64,000 bases of DNA. Source: Neopestalotiopsis rosae. Lineage: Eukaryota > Ascomycota > Sordariomycetes > Amphisphaeriales > Sporocadaceae. The notes under the pieces were generated by a model. It was not told the DNA's origin and searched no databases. It saw only the letters and a list, made by a program, of their open reading frames with translations. Of this stretch, positions 1 to 13,338 are shown one piece after another. Position 1 is the first letter of the stretch; each line of letters opens with the position of its first letter. The DNA is taken from positions 3,162,001 through 3,226,000 of the forward strand of contig JALGAS010000006.1 of assembly GCA_023078685.1 (NCBI GenBank), in the 5' to 3' direction. Both the position numbers and the translations under genes were made by a program.

Positions 1-2107
1 ATCCCGAGTAGCTTGGAACTAAAGAGGCTGTCCTAGTCTCAGCAAGACCAACTACCGTACGCGCATTTCCAAAAGTTTCTTTGTTTCAGGACGCCCATCA
101 GCAGAACATCATTGCTCCTCCGTTGTTCAACATCATTTCTGATCCTCTTGACGCAGTCATGGTAATGTGACGTGGGATCTGTCAGTTCTGTGCAACGCAG
201 TGAATGATTCAGTTTCACCGTTTTATTCACCTGCGGTGATGCAACAATCCACGGCTCTCGCTACGGTGTTGGTCCATTGCTGACACAGAATGAGTATTCT
301 CAGACCCGGGGGTTTGGAACATGCCAAAAAAGCGATGGTTCACCTATGCTAATTTCGGTGAGCCATAGATTTGGCTACAGCAAGACGTGCATATGGTTGC
401 TGGGGACCGGGTGGCCTCCTTTGAAACGCCAACGGACTGATCTCCGAGGATCTCGAATTGGATATCCAAGAGACTACGTTGTATGTGTGAAAACCACTCC
501 AGAGTCACCTGACACCTAGTTACTAATTTGTCGAAAACAAAAGCGATTCAGCTGATGATAGCTTCCGTTGGCGCCTCGAAATTGTAAGGCTGAGCTGAGC
601 GGGTCATGGACCTTCGTTCAACTAACCATGGAGACCGAAGTCAACTAGGCTTTTCACAGCTACCACTAGGCAATGCTAATTAGTTCTCTTGGTCAATTTT
701 TACAGATAACACAAAGGATTCTAGGTCACCGAAATTGGCTTGCTCCATCCATGGCCATGGCTGGAGAATGGCCGAAGATCCTGCCGTGAATAGGAATTCA
801 CAACTGCCGCAGATTTCAACCTACGTAGTGAGTTGACTGGCAGTGTTTCTTTCAATGCAGCTCGTTTCCTCCGCTGTAACCCCCACACATATTAGATAAT
901 TGGATGCTTGCGGGTGTCTTCGAGTAGGAGTCCCTGCTGATTCGATCGTCAGAGGCAGCGCTCACTACTTCAAGCCCATCAGACGGAAGAGCCTCATCAG
1001 ATCATGGGGGCCAGTGTCTGTCAGGGGGCAGGGGGCTTTTGGGTAAATATTCCTATTATTGTCTCCATGCACTCTAGACTACTGAGTGCGAATTTGGGTC
1101 TTTTGAGGCAAATCTACCTACTGAAGTACCGCTCAGCCTTATGGGTGGAGCAAGCAACGCCTTACACTGTACTTCGTCTCCAGCTCGAAATGCTACGTAG
1201 AATCGACTCGAATCAATTATTCACTATTGTTTTGACACTTGAAATAGATTGCAATTCTCTGCAAGAACCTTTCGAGGGCACATGGAGATACATCACGGCG
1301 ACTCGATGAGTGGATTTGACACACGTTGCCTGCAAAAGGCTGTCGACTCAAACGCTGCGGAGAGCGGGTATGCTAGATCAGTTCAACACAAAAGCCTTCC
1401 TCCCATGGACACCCACCTGCAAGTACTCCAACAGCTATGCATGTTCTATCATTATTGCGCATGATCGCCAAAACTTGAGGGCTGTCGAAAACTGCGAAAG
1501 AGACATGAAGTGACACCAAGGGTCGTTTAGAAGTCAATGTGGGTGGTACGACAAGACAGTGGTTAAAACATAAATTTATTTAAGAGCAACATCGAGAACC
1601 AGGAAATTTGTAAATTAATATCAACAAATAGATTAAGTTTGATTTGAACGCAAGAGTGTACAGGTAAATAACTGGGTAGTAACAGCAAGTCGTGAATGGG
1701 GGAAAGAATATTGAATGAAATGCTGCTAGGAAGTCGCAGCGGAGTCCTCAGCACTTGACGTATTAGACTATTCTCCACTTTTACCGTCTCTAGTGGAGAG
1801 CGGCAAGGACTGTAGTAGCGTCTGCGAACAAAGGAAGGAAGCAACCGCCGCCGTTGGTTGCAAATACAAACGACGCGCTCCAGGGCTGCTGCATGTGAGC
1901 TCGACTACACGATTACCTACTGTGGGAAAGGCGACAGGAGAAGAATACACCCCCAACAGTCTCATCAAGCAACCATCAGCTCCAGCACAAGTGTATTATC
2001 CGGAGAGCTATATACCCATCATCTATCTCCAGCGCCATGCTCTGCCGTCAAGATTGCGCGACACACTCCGGCTCTTCCACCGTCTGATCCGCGTGCAGTC
2101 ATCAACC
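1..2107. other. Gene-free left flank and pol eta leader
   Basis: I see no coding region I can support here. Open frames up to about 100 codons occur on both strands but show no recognisable motif and no consistent splice structure. The last ~300 bases (from about 1793) are open in the same frame as polymerase eta, so an upstream start for that gene cannot be excluded, but the composition of that stretch reads as 5' leader rather than protein. Confidence 0.5.
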
Positions 2108-4167
2108 ATGCCCGCTTCGTCCCCTGCCTTCCGGCACTCCTCCCCGGGCTATGATGGGTCCCGCCTGCGGAAATCACAATTCACTCATCGGCAGCTTGCT
2201 CTTTTGGCTTCATACTCCACTACATCGCCTCTGCGTGTCATCGCGCACATCGATCTCGATGCATTCTATGCGCAGTGTGAAATGGTTCGATTGGGGACCC
2301 CCGAGGACCAGCCCCTGGCTGTCCAACAATGGTAAGCATGACAAAAAAACCACCGCAGGCTGGGCATCAAGGCATGTATCACTCACGCGGTGTTAGGCAA
2401 GGTCTCATAGCTATCAACTACCCAGCTCGGAAATTTGGGATAGGCCGGCATTGCACATTGACGGAAGCAAAGAAAATGTGCCCACAACTCATCGCTCAAC
2501 ATGTTGCAACTTGGAAGGAGGGTGATGAGAAGTGGGCTTACCACGAAGACGCTGCAGCGCACATAGGCACTCACAAAGTCTCTCTAGACCCTTACAGACT
2601 GCAATCGAGAAAGATCTTGTCAGTCATCAAGGACTTCCTGCCTGCAAATAAACAAAAAGTGGAAAAGGCTAGCATTGACGAAGTCTTCATCGATTTATCG
2701 GCGCAGATTCATTCCATTCTCTTGGAAAGGTTTCCCGAGCTTACGAACCCACCGCCTTACGATGACCCGTCGGAAAGGCTGCCACTGCCGCCAGTCACAG
2801 CGCTTGACTGGCAGGCGGATGCACTGGTTGATCTCGACGATGTCGAGGCCGAGGCAGACGACCCGGACTGGGATGATGTGGCCATACTTATTGGCTCGGA
2901 AATCGTTCGAGACATTCGTGCCCAAGTTCGACGCGAACTGGGTTACACTTGCTCGGCAGGGATAGCGAGCAACAAGATGCTCAGCAAGTTGGGCTCTGGC
3001 CACAAGAAGCCCAATCAACAGACTGTGATACGGAATCGAGCAGTGCAGCACTTTTTGTCTGACATGAAATTCACCAAAATCCGCAACTTGGGTGGGAAGC
3101 TTGGCGAGCAAGTAGTGTCCACGTTTGACACGGAATCAATCAAGGATCTCTTGGTGGTACAGGTAGAGCAGTTGAAATCCAGATTAGGCGACGACACGGG
3201 CATATGGCTCTATAACACCATCCGTGGCATCGACACCAGCGAGGTCAATTCGCGTACGCAAATCAAATCCATGCTCTCGGCGAAATCATTCCGTCCGAGC
3301 ATCAATAATATTGATCAGGCCACCAAATGGCTTAGGATCTTTACCGCTGATATATTTTCGCGATTGGTCGAAGAAGGAGTTTTGGAAAATAAGCGCAGGC
3401 CCAAGACTATCAACCTGCATCACAGACACGGCGGCCAGACTCGTTCGAGGTCGAGTGCCATACCCCAGGGGAAAAGACTTGACGAAGGAACCTTGTTCGA
3501 TCTAGCGAAGCACCTTATGCATCAAATCACCTTGGAGGGACGAGTATGGCCATGTGCCAATCTCAGTCTCAGCGTCGGTGGATTTGAGGATGGCATCACA
3601 GGAAATATGGGAATAGGGGCTTTCTTAGTGAAAGGAGAAGAAGCAAAGGAGTTGAATATCAACTCGAGAGAATCAACTGTGGATGCCATTGAGAGACCCG
3701 ACAAACGTAGACGTGTCGAGGCCCCAAAGATCCAGAATTTCTTCAGAAAAGCGTCGTCTCCTTCGGAAGTCGGAGCCCAAGATGATGCAGACGCTTCAGT
3801 CGGTAGCCATCTGCTGAGGCCCAACCTGTCTGATGACCTCCAGGCCAGGAACGAAGACATGAAAAAGCCTGGAACGCCTCCAAAAGAGGAATCAGAGCGT
3901 CGACAGATGCCTATTACAGATTACATGTGCTCACGATGCAATGCAAGTCTCGAGAGTGAGGAAGATCTCCAGAGTCACAACGACTGGCACATGGCTACCG
4001 ACCTTCAGGAGGAGGAAGAACGTGGCAGACCCGGATTTGCTCGTCAGCAGCTGGCTCCACGCATCCAGAAGCAGAAGAATACTTCTTCTGCATCTACCTC
4101 AAAGAAGCCCTCGCGTAAGAGCAACAATAAGCTTGAGCAAGGTCAGAGCAAATTGAATTTTGGATAG
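2108..4167 (+). CDS. RAD30: DNA polymerase eta (Y-family translesion polymerase)
   Basis: Two exons, join(2108..2331, 2397..4167), 664 aa. Y-family polymerase that inserts opposite UV photoproducts at stalled forks in the nucleus. The palm motif HIDLDAFYAQCE (about residues 47-58, metal ligand D49) and SIDEVFIDLS (D169/E170) carry the catalytic acidic residues. The intron interrupts the conserved QQW-QGLIAINYPAR segment and its removal restores it exactly. Near the C terminus there is a C2H2 ubiquitin-binding finger (UBZ; C586, C589, H602, H606), a PIP-like KIQNFF upstream of it, and a terminal QSKLNFG that also resembles a PCNA-binding tail. The start at 2108 (ACCATGCC context) was preferred to an in-frame ATG at 1793 because the extra stretch looks like leader. 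Length is typical for fungal orthologues and all key residues are present. Confidence 0.93.
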
Positions 4168-7109
4168 CCATAGGCAAACACGGTCCGGGGGAGGTTCTCC
4201 TGGCGGTAGTTACCATTAGTCCAGGGTGGATGTTTCCGTCCCGATGTCCAACTGGAATCAAGGCCGGCCATTTGGTCGTCGAATTCTGACGGCTTCCCAA
4301 TGTACTTTGTTCGGAATCTGGGCGACGCGAACAGCAGGCTCGACTGCAAGGATCTCGGCAGCCAATCTCTCTACGGCTGACCAGTTGCATTTGCCGCGAG
4401 CAGTGCAGCAGGAGTCGATCCTCCCTGGGAGTCGAGGACTGCCGTGGTTGGCTCCTTAGAAGTGTCGGTCTGAAAACCCAAGAATGGAGCCAATCGAGCC
4501 CGGGTGGCTTCGAAGTTGCTGTCAACTCGGTGGAAAAGGAGTAAAAGACTCAATCTCTGCAGCTGCCGATTCTATCTCAGTTGCCGAGAGACTCCATCGT
4601 TGTACGATCGACATTTCTCCGTCTGCTTAGGAACATCACACGGGTTGTGAATCACGATAACGTTTGCCTGCTTGGTGCCAGGTGCTTGGCCACCACTCAT
4701 TTAGCTAGGCATGGAACAGCAGCTCTAACCTAGTCCTGTGTAGGTCGGCGAGTACTACTAATCAGTGGAATGAACAAAGTACAATGCGGTTTTTCAGTTT
4801 CAATTGCTGCAACTGCTGCAATCAGCATGGCAGGGCGGACGGACGCAACACTCAGGAAATGCGACCCGTTCACTTGTAGGCGGCGCCACGCAACTGGATA
4901 TTGAATGAATTGATTGGTCACAACTTGGGCGCCCACCTGACTGCTTGTACGTTTCTTGGGCCCTGGCGCATTGATACCCAACGTTGAAGCAGGCACTTCC
5001 CGGCCTACCTCCACGACGCAGCTGAGGAAGCGCCGGGTAACCACGTTGACGAATTTGTCTGGCTGTGTTTTCTACGTGGTGGATCTCATCGTCTGGCTTT
5101 TTGCCGGGCCCATTATGATGCAACCAGAACTCAGACACCGGGCTCTAACCATTCAGTCTGGCTAGCCAGAGAGGCCTTTTAAGTGCTGCCAAATCACGTA
5201 CGTACCGTGTATGACGACAAGCTCTTGTTTGGCACGTTGCATGCTGCTCGCACGCTGTTTTGAGACCTCCAACCTGCCGCCGAACCGTCGGTCGTAACTC
5301 ACACTTCAGGGAAGTCCCTTGGCTGGCAGAACGAGCCGGAACAAGGCACACGAAACAGCGTACTATCATCACAGTAGTGCTTTCCATTAGTGCCTAATAC
5401 CCTAATAATCTGGAGAAGGTTATATAGGGACTAGGCGTCTGTGCCCAGCTCTCCAGGAATGCTCTGGAAAGAATTGCCCATCTATTTAGCTTGCGAAGCC
5501 TTGTGGCCTGTTCGCACTCATTCATCGCAGAGTTGCGACCACAAAAGTTCATTATTCTACCTACAGAAGCTTTTTGTTCAGCACATAGGTTCCCTGCCTA
5601 TCGACCAGCCAATTTCGGTCATCGATACTTGCCGCAATCCTGCAGCCACCTGCTCTTCGGTCACCAAGAGCAGTAATAGCTCTCCTTAAAACACCTCCTG
5701 CTATTTCTCCTGGATTTCCAACGCCGTTGCTTGGTGTAAACCTCTGTTGAGTTTTCTTGTCAAAAAGATATGAGCGTCGCCAGTTCCGTCTGGAATTCGA
5801 ACTTGTTTGGTCCCACCTTTATATTTGAAAAGAAACAATCGCCAGAATCTTGGGCTCCGCCTGCTACCTGAAATCGTGCCGTGACGTATTTCATCACAAA
5901 AGCACAGTGTCACAAGCGCTCGACGCAGACGCTGTTTTTTGTCGCTTATGCTTGTGTGGTTGTTCACCAGCCACAATTCCAACGAATCGCCTTGTGCCTG
6001 AGACCAAGCAGCAACCCAGTTATTGGACGGGTCTGGCTGGTTCAAGTCCGCCACTATAACGACGATCCTTTGCAGCTCCTCCTCTAATAAGGCCTTGTCT
6101 AGCACCACTACGGCCTGGTACTGTCGCTGCGTGCATCCCTTTTTCACCCAAAACCCACACGGACGCCAGTGCTTTGCAGGCTCTAGGCCTTCATATCAGG
6201 CGTAACTTTTCCTGCTTCGGGCTCAGTACATTCACATCTGGGCGTTGAAAAACGGTTGCAAACTATTCCTTTTTCTTCAGCCACGTCGCTCGCACCTCAG
6301 TCGAGAAGGGTCTTTTCACGTCTATCAACCAGTGAGCCAGGCAACCCAACGGCACCTGCAAGCGGCCATTTGGCCATTTGACCCTACCTACAGTAATACC
6401 GCATCCACCCCACCCACAACAGGTCGGCACCTGTCTCTGTCGATTGGCCCATTCTCTCTGTCCACAGCTCCGGCGGAATTTTTTTTGAGCTCGTAGTAGT
6501 CCATCCACCCATCCCTCCCTCCATCCGTCAGACTACGCACCATTTGAACGGTGCGCCGTCATTGGTGTCAGACGAGCTGCATTACACAATAGAATACCTG
6601 TCGCCTGCCTGAGCAGACGCAGCAAGAAATACTACTGTACCACCAGGCCTTTGACCCTGTTCGCTGGGTCATCATCACCTGGGATTCATCGTGGTCCACT
6701 CCCTCGGTTGCCACCCGTGGAGGATTGGGCAGGCAGGCCAAGCCTTTCATCGACCCCCCTGCTCGAACCAACGACTTGACAAGCCTGAGCCTTGTTCCCC
6801 CAACCCTGAATAGGCCGTATCGGACGCTAGCAAAGGACTTCCTGGACCTGCCGTTCCTCTTTCTAGACCCCACAGCACCAGCCCCAGCGTCTGGCCCTTC
6901 GCTTTTCTCCTCTTCATACCCGCCCTCCTCCAGCTCATTCTGGTCATTCTGCTTGTTCTTGCACCTCCTGCAATCCTGTCCAACTTTTGCTCCTCTTCTG
7001 GACGCACCTTTTCCTTCTCCCCTCTTTGATTCTCTCCCCTCTAATTCCATCAACCCGTCCCTTCCTCGTCGTCGTCGATAATCCTCCCAGCCCACACAAC
7101 ATTCACAAG
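4168..7109. other. Intergenic region, no supported gene
   Basis: About 2.9 kb between polymerase eta and the RfeG-like gene. Open frames of up to about 285 codons exist (for example on the minus strand at 6568-7425 and 5701-6147), but they have low-complexity or arbitrary composition and no family motif. The last kilobase is pyrimidine-rich on the plus strand with runs of CCCTCC, CTTCC and TCC, as expected of a fungal promoter and 5' leader. Confidence 0.5.
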
Positions 7110-8441
7110 ATGGCTGCGCGACCACCGCGAGCGAGTCAACCCCCGCCTCCCGCCTCCAACCGACAAAACGAGTACTTTGTTCCACGCGATGGCATCGACC
7201 GCGAGGTGATAACAGCCGATGTCTGTCGCTACCTCGGAAATGATGCCCTTGTACGACCTGGCGTTTACGAGGTACGCTTGATTTTGACAAATGTTGAGCA
7301 ATGAGTCGCTCACTAACATCCCACAACAGAGCCCCCAAACGGGCCAAGTAGTCCAAGGCTACTACATCACAGCCTACAGAAATCTGACGACGGTGAGCAT
7401 TATCGAACGCAAACAAAGTTATCACTATATCTCGTTTAAATATGCTGACGGTATTGATGATAGGCTATGATAGAAGACTTGAAGGCAGATTCTGCCCGAT
7501 GGGATCAAGAAAGGCGACAACAAACGTCGCGTGGGCCAGTCGGAGGTACCCACACCTCGAGAGATTCACCTGGAGTGTTCATCCAGAAATCTAACTCCCC
7601 AGTAGTCCAGTACCGTAACTCGGATACGCACCAGTCGCGCCAGTACTATGGACCTACGGAAGCCGGGGGACAATACCAGGATAACTCCCGTGATGCGTAT
7701 GACTCTATTCCAAGATACCCGGGAACTGGATCTGCAGGCTACACAGGAGCCTCTGGAGGCTACCAAGCCCCATCTTACGGTGGAAACCAAGGCGGTGGGT
7801 ATGGACAGCCGGGATACACAACTTCCCAACAGCAACAGCAACAGCAATTTTCTCCAGGCCCCATGGATGTATCATATTCAGGAAGCGCTGCCATGGCGCA
7901 GCCAGGCTTTAGCCAGCCAGCTACTGACCGGCCTTACCAGCAGATGGGCGCCAATATGGTTGCTTCTAGAGGAAACGACACCGTCATGTACGGCAGTGAC
8001 AACACATATCCATCTGGCCCAAGAGGAGTCCCAGTAACAAGTATTGGCCAACAAAGCCGGTCAACTTATGTGACAGCAGGAGCACCTGGTAATGTACCGG
8101 GCTTTCCACCTTCAGGTACCGCAGGCGGTTACTACCAGCAGCCCCCGGCCGCTTCATCGCAATTTATGCCAACCGAACAAAGAGATCCCTTCTACGGACG
8201 CGGTAAGTATACTTGTAACCAGAACTTGGCGGCTCGATCTGATTTCTTAGCTTCGCCCGCAGGCAACCCATCCTATGGAACATCGCACGACTCCCAGTAT
8301 GACACAAATCCTGCTCCCCGCACATCTGCTCCTCCAAGTACTCAGATGGCCACCAGTGGATCTTCCCGCCATGTTAGCCGGGACAGCGTAGAGCGTGGCG
8401 ACCGCCACAGAGACTCTAGGCACAGTCACCGCAGGCCGTAA
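7110..8441 (+). CDS. rfeG: RfeG-like conserved fungal protein (putative transcription factor)
   Basis: Four exons, join(7110..7271, 7330..7392, 7464..8202, 8263..8441), 380 aa. The first ~100 residues, including QNEYFVPRDGIDREVI, CRYLGNDALVRPG, GYYITAYRNLT and AMIEDLKADSARW, match from memory the conserved N-terminal block of ascomycete proteins annotated as transcription factor RfeG; the biochemical role is not well established. The remainder is low-complexity: Gly/Tyr/Gln/Pro/Ser-rich with a short poly-Gln (seven Q) and an Arg/His/Ser-rich tail. The third intron is 60 nt and in frame, so retention would only add 20 residues; an alternative acceptor at 8250 would also keep the frame. The 3' flank is unusual (see the GGAY-rich entry). 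Gene identity is moderately sure, molecular function is not. Confidence 0.65.
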
Positions 8442-10190
8442 GCATCCTGCCGACTTTACAACCACGATGGATTTTGCTGGAAGCGAGACAACCGTCTTGC
8501 CTCGTGAACTGGAATTATTGTTCATTTGCATTGCTCCGTGGACTATTTGGAACCTGCTTCCCACCGCTTGGTGCTTCCTGGATCAAAAACAACCTGGATA
8601 TACCCGCACACGAGACTCAAATGAGTGCTCAAGAGTTGCAAGTTTGCATTCTTCCATGATACCAAGGGATACTGGCCCCTCTTATCGGATGATTCACGCC
8701 TTTCACCTCTTCTGGATATCGCCATTTTCTCACTACTGCTCTTTTCTCCTGGATCCTAATCAGATCGGATACGGCGCAAATGGATTGCTACGACTTGCAT
8801 ACGGATGGGTCGAATTACTGATGATTTTCCCCCATCATTGTTACTTTACGACGTTGGGCCTGCTCTGCATTATACCAGACCAAGGATATGGCGCGAGAAA
8901 AGGACCGTTTCATTTGATTCATGAACTTGATCATTATTACCCGGCCGCCTTGCTGTTCCGGACTTGGCCAGAAAAACGTGGGAGGTCATCTGTTATGCGC
9001 TTTCTCATTTTTCTTGTCCACTCATGTTTTTCTTTAAGGTTCCACGGTGGTAGGCGCGAGAAAGAATGGAGAAAGACCATTCTAGGGTCATTTACTAATA
9101 GAGAAAGGCCCAAGTCCGAACAGCAAGGTCAGTACAGGACGGAGTGTATATATATCCCTTCTGAAAGGATCATTTCAACAACCCACATATCTCTTCCATG
9201 GCTCTCCACAATTGGCTATTTCCTTTCTTCTTTTTTCCTTTCTCCTCTCTACAGCTAACCAGTAGCAATATTTCTCATCCTGGATCACCACTCAAGGATA
9301 TACCAGCAGGACACCACTTTACTGGACAATTCTCTCCACATGGCCATATTGGGATCCCGGAACAAGCACACTGCAACTGGAACTCCATCTTTCATCAAGC
9401 CTGGTAACAAAAAGGACTTCTCCAAGGATTATCATTTATCTACTGGACGGCGGCCGCCGCCGTTACGCCATGACGCAGCCGCTCATGGTAGGACTCCTGG
9501 ATCACCAGTTGTAAAGCTCTGCCACTGGCATCTTTCTCCTGTTCAAAGATACTTGTGCGCTTTTGCGTCGTTGTGTAAGTCTTGACATGTGTTGTGGCTT
9601 TCCACACTGGACCTGGACAAAATTCCGTTTAAGGACGAGCAGCCTCCACACCTCCAGGATCTTCTACAACTCACCCATCATATGCACCGACTCTCATTAT
9701 CCTTGGTCAAGTTGAAATATTCTTCAATCATTCCCTTTTTCCCGGACCATGAATGCGACATACCTTACCCCTGGATAAACGATCAAAGTCAACTGAAGAT
9801 TTTTACTTTCATTGACTCGCCTGATTTAACCTGGATTCTGGCCATACTCTTGGATCTACTTATCGACATCTTTCGGGATCTCAAAGATCTACAGCTGGAT
9901 TAACCTGGAAACTTGAGGACATTCGTCAGCACCTGTCATGGAAATGGATTTCACTGTGAAAGCGCTTGAACCTTGGTATTACCATATTTCCATCTTATAC
10001 CGCTTCTAAGGACCTACACCATTCGGCCAGGATGACTCCGGATTACCGAATTCTGATAGAGAAGTTTCGTATATGGCTTTTGGACGATCACATTCGATGA
10101 ATTGAGGCATGGGAATTCTTTTCGGTGGGAGTGTATGGGTATGGAGTTCTACAATATGTTAATGGTATTAATGTCATGCAAGGATCTGTG
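8442..10190 (+). other. GGAT/GGAC-rich, strand-biased segment downstream of rfeG
   Basis: By eye there are about 43 GGAT or GGAC tetramers on the plus strand between 8461 and 10190, against about eight of the complementary ATCC/GTCC; around 13 per strand would be expected at uniform composition. Many sit in CTGGAT or CTGGAC, for example near 8578, 8595, 8712, 8748, 9280, 9321, 9441, 9497, 9607, 9613, 9771, 9831 and 9894. The strand bias suggests the plus strand is transcribed, either as a very long rfeG 3' UTR or as a separate RNA. An 287-codon open frame (8395-9258) crosses part of it but has no recognisable domain. Confidence 0.5.
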
Positions 10191-13100
10191 CTGCCCACCA
10201 ATTGTCGCCTTATTGTACATGTGTCCTGTGTGATGGTCTGAATACTTCTTTCTTCGGTGTACAATTGACTATTGACTCAGATCGGTGAGCAAGCGAGTCA
10301 TTCGGTGGATTAATACTGCAAAGGCGTTAGAAGGGAGCTAACCGCCCTGGTGGAGATGAGTTCGGTGAGCCGAATTGGGAACGAATGCTGCCTTGGCTAC
10401 CCAACTTACTACCTGCAGTGCAGTGCAGTACAGATGTGTGAGATGTGTTGGCTGCCTGGTGGGAGATCCCACCGATCATCAAGATCATGGCATTGGCCAT
10501 ACATTGTGAAATTTTAGCTTGTTCTTCATCTCTGATATCTTGTCATATTGGCCAGGTTGGCAGCCGCCGGTCTCTATTATCGTCCAACAACTTGAAAATT
10601 GCCTGCGTGTGAGGGTTCGATTCCTTCAGTGGCCATATTTTGTTTTGCACTTTTGGCTATGAATCATCATCTTTTTTATTCTTTTTTTTCCGCCCTAATA
10701 GCCCTCCAACGGATGATCTGAGATATCCCAGGACTCTAGTGTCGACGGGTAGACGGATGTTTCTTGGATTTTCCGCTTCAAGTGTTCTTGTTCAACTCTT
10801 GTCTTCAATGGATGTAGAAGAAGAAGCACGTGAGGTGGCCTGATAGCAGAACGCGCTCCACGTGACGTGAAACGCCTCCAAAGACCAGCTGCCTCGCAGT
10901 CACCAAATAAACAACAGTAAGCATAAAAACCGGCTATTAAGACTAGGGAAAAGTGAGCATTCTTTGGCATTCTATAAATACAAGCATAAAGCGTCCCATA
11001 AATGGAACGGATCTAAATGTATCCTTGATCATTCTGTGCAATCCGCGTTTCAACTTTGGACAGAAACAAGTCGTGGAGAAACAACACTTCATCGACGGGT
11101 CGATCGGGTCTGTGAACATGGGAATGGGCAACCGCGGGGTAAAAACCTAGCAAAACATCCCACATCGACGGGCCCGACTTGAAGACGCCAACCATTTGGC
11201 GGCTCTATTTGTCCAACACGTATGGACATAGAGACCTGCAAATAGTGTTTCTTATTCTTTTCTTTCACGTTTTTACATCTTCCATGTCGTCTTTCCAGCT
11301 TGACAGTCGCATCAGGTGATCAATGTCGGCAGATACATAGTTGAAATGAGGCGACAGGAAGGTTCGGTCCGTATTCGGCACGTATTTCATAGAAGGACTT
11401 TGCATGCCTAGACTTGCTACACAGTAGGTACGGTAGAATTGATGCTAATAAGTGTCTGATTTGCTCAGGTCTACTATGTATACGGCTCAAACACTCCTGC
11501 TTGTGAAGTATTGACCCTCTTTGCTGGGTGGGTGTGTGTGACCAGATGCCCAGACTGTCGGATCTTGCTGATCAGATATGCAAAGTTTGGGGCAAGCAGT
11601 GATCAATGAACATGAATGGTCACGATTGTCCGGAGCAAACAAAAATACTTATCTCCAAAGTCAGATCTAAGCAGGATCGCATTTCATACACTCGCATGGA
11701 TCATAGCACGGCAACATAATAATACCCTGTGTTTCTGCTCGCTAAATATCAAGTCGAATGCCTGTGAGAGTGTTGGTTTGCCGTTCCCGGTAGCAATCAA
11801 CACTGACCTCCAGACTGAATGATGTTCCAATAGACGACGGCCAGAAAGGGACACGTTTTGTAAGAACATGCTTCTGACCTGACAAGACATTGTCAACAAG
11901 CAACAAACAAATAGTTCATTAGTATCATACCACCAGCTTGGAATACCCTGCTAGTGGACCGAGAGGAGACCCTACGTACTTGCTTCTCTCGCTCCAAGGT
12001 ACTAGGTTAGACCTATTTAGCCCCGCGGACAGATTTGGATTGACAACCAGTCAAAAAAAGTTTTAGCTCAGGAGGGTTTCTGGTTTCTGGCAGCCTTTTG
12101 CCTGGCGTTTGGCGCCGTGGGCAGAGTGAGGACCCTCTGTTCATTATGGTTGGTCCCTGGATCTTGCTCCCCCCTCCCCTCTGTGCTCTCTTTGCTTCCG
12201 GAATCTGGCTACCCACACAAACATTTGACAAGGTGCCCAGCAGCCAGCTTCTCAAGGTTGCCCAGTGCCATGTCTACAAAGTACCTACGTACATACACTT
12301 TTTTTTTTGACAGCCCACGGACCCTCAGAAACCTAGTCAATTGCCATAAACCCACCACATTTTACTCAATTTTAGTAATCTCATGATGAGGGGCACAAGC
12401 ACACGCGATCTAGTAGCTATTCGAACAAGTACGTCCATAGTAGGAAGCAGCTAACCTACGTGGAACATTTGGAAAGAGAAGAACATTGGAAGAAACGGTA
12501 AACGACAATGGCCCCTTGCCCACTGCCCAGTTGACTTTGCGGGTAAACAGTGCCATTGACACCCGTTGCCCAGGTAAATTGATGACAAGCAAATAGCATG
12601 GCCACAATCTATGCCTGCTTCCGTGCCTCTTTTCCTAATACATGAGAGCCCTTCTCTAGAACCACGCAACCACGGCAATGAAGTGAGTACTCTCTGTAGT
12701 TACCGTCTGGCAATCCTGATGAAATGAGCCAGCCAAGCCAATTCGGCCGGCGTATGTTTGGTCTCCCACGTAACCTTCAAGTGCATTGAACGATGGTGAT
12801 CGATACCCTGAACCTATCCACCCACTAACTAGCAATGTAATTATAATCCCATGCCGGGCCTTCTGTGAAACTCTGAAACAATCTTTAAAGATGCCTTTGG
12901 CCGCGCATTGGCCAAGACAGTGAATTATAACAGGGAACATCAGCAAACCTGCAAACCAGGCACAGACTGCCCAAAGAAAAAAAGACGGGGAAGGGAGAAA
13001 AAAAAAAATAACATCACGCCTCCGCGCCTGACTGACAGGGCGCCCACGCACTGGCACCAGTCCCAAAGTCCAAGGTCCAAGGTCCAACCAACCCACCGTC

Positions 13101-13338
13101 ACCGACTTTGACTGCCCCGCCATTTTTTCTACTGGCAGAAAACCAGATACGTACCTACCTACCGCACCTGGCTACCTGATTTCAGATGCCCATAACATAA
13201 ATTTCGAGCTGAACCACACCAACACCACAAGCCTCCGCCTCGACACCTCATCGACGAAACCCCGTCAAAGGGCAATCCTCGCTGCATTGTTTTCCACCGT
13301 ATCACTCAGCTGGTGCCCGTATATCTTAGACGGCCAGG
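10191..13338. other. Gene-free intergenic region
   Basis: About 3.1 kb with no gene I can support. A tRNA-like T-arm is present near 10611-10627 but without a convincing cloverleaf. TACCTA/TAGGTA words occur repeatedly (near 11424, 12283, 13146). The last ~150 bases before 13339 are C/A-rich and look like the promoter and leader of the importin gene. Confidence 0.5.

Noticed and set aside
5701..6147. 148-codon minus-strand frame with a plausible look
   Set aside because: No family motif, no good promoter or splice context, and no neighbour that would support it; not strong enough to annotate.
6568..7425. 285-codon minus-strand frame
   Set aside because: It overlaps the rfeG leader and first exons antisense and is Arg/Gly/Ser-rich low complexity, the mirror of a pyrimidine-rich promoter.
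8395..9258. 287-codon plus-strand open frame after rfeG
   Set aside because: It overlaps the end of rfeG in another frame, has no recognisable domain, and lies in the GGAY-rich segment whose composition explains the lack of stops better than coding selection does.
10550..10635. Possible tRNA ending in a T-arm (GAGGG-TTCGATT-CCTTC) and GGCCA
   Set aside because: The T-arm pairs well, but the 5' acceptor strand matches only five of seven positions and no credible D-arm or anticodon arm could be drawn. At most a tRNA-derived relic.
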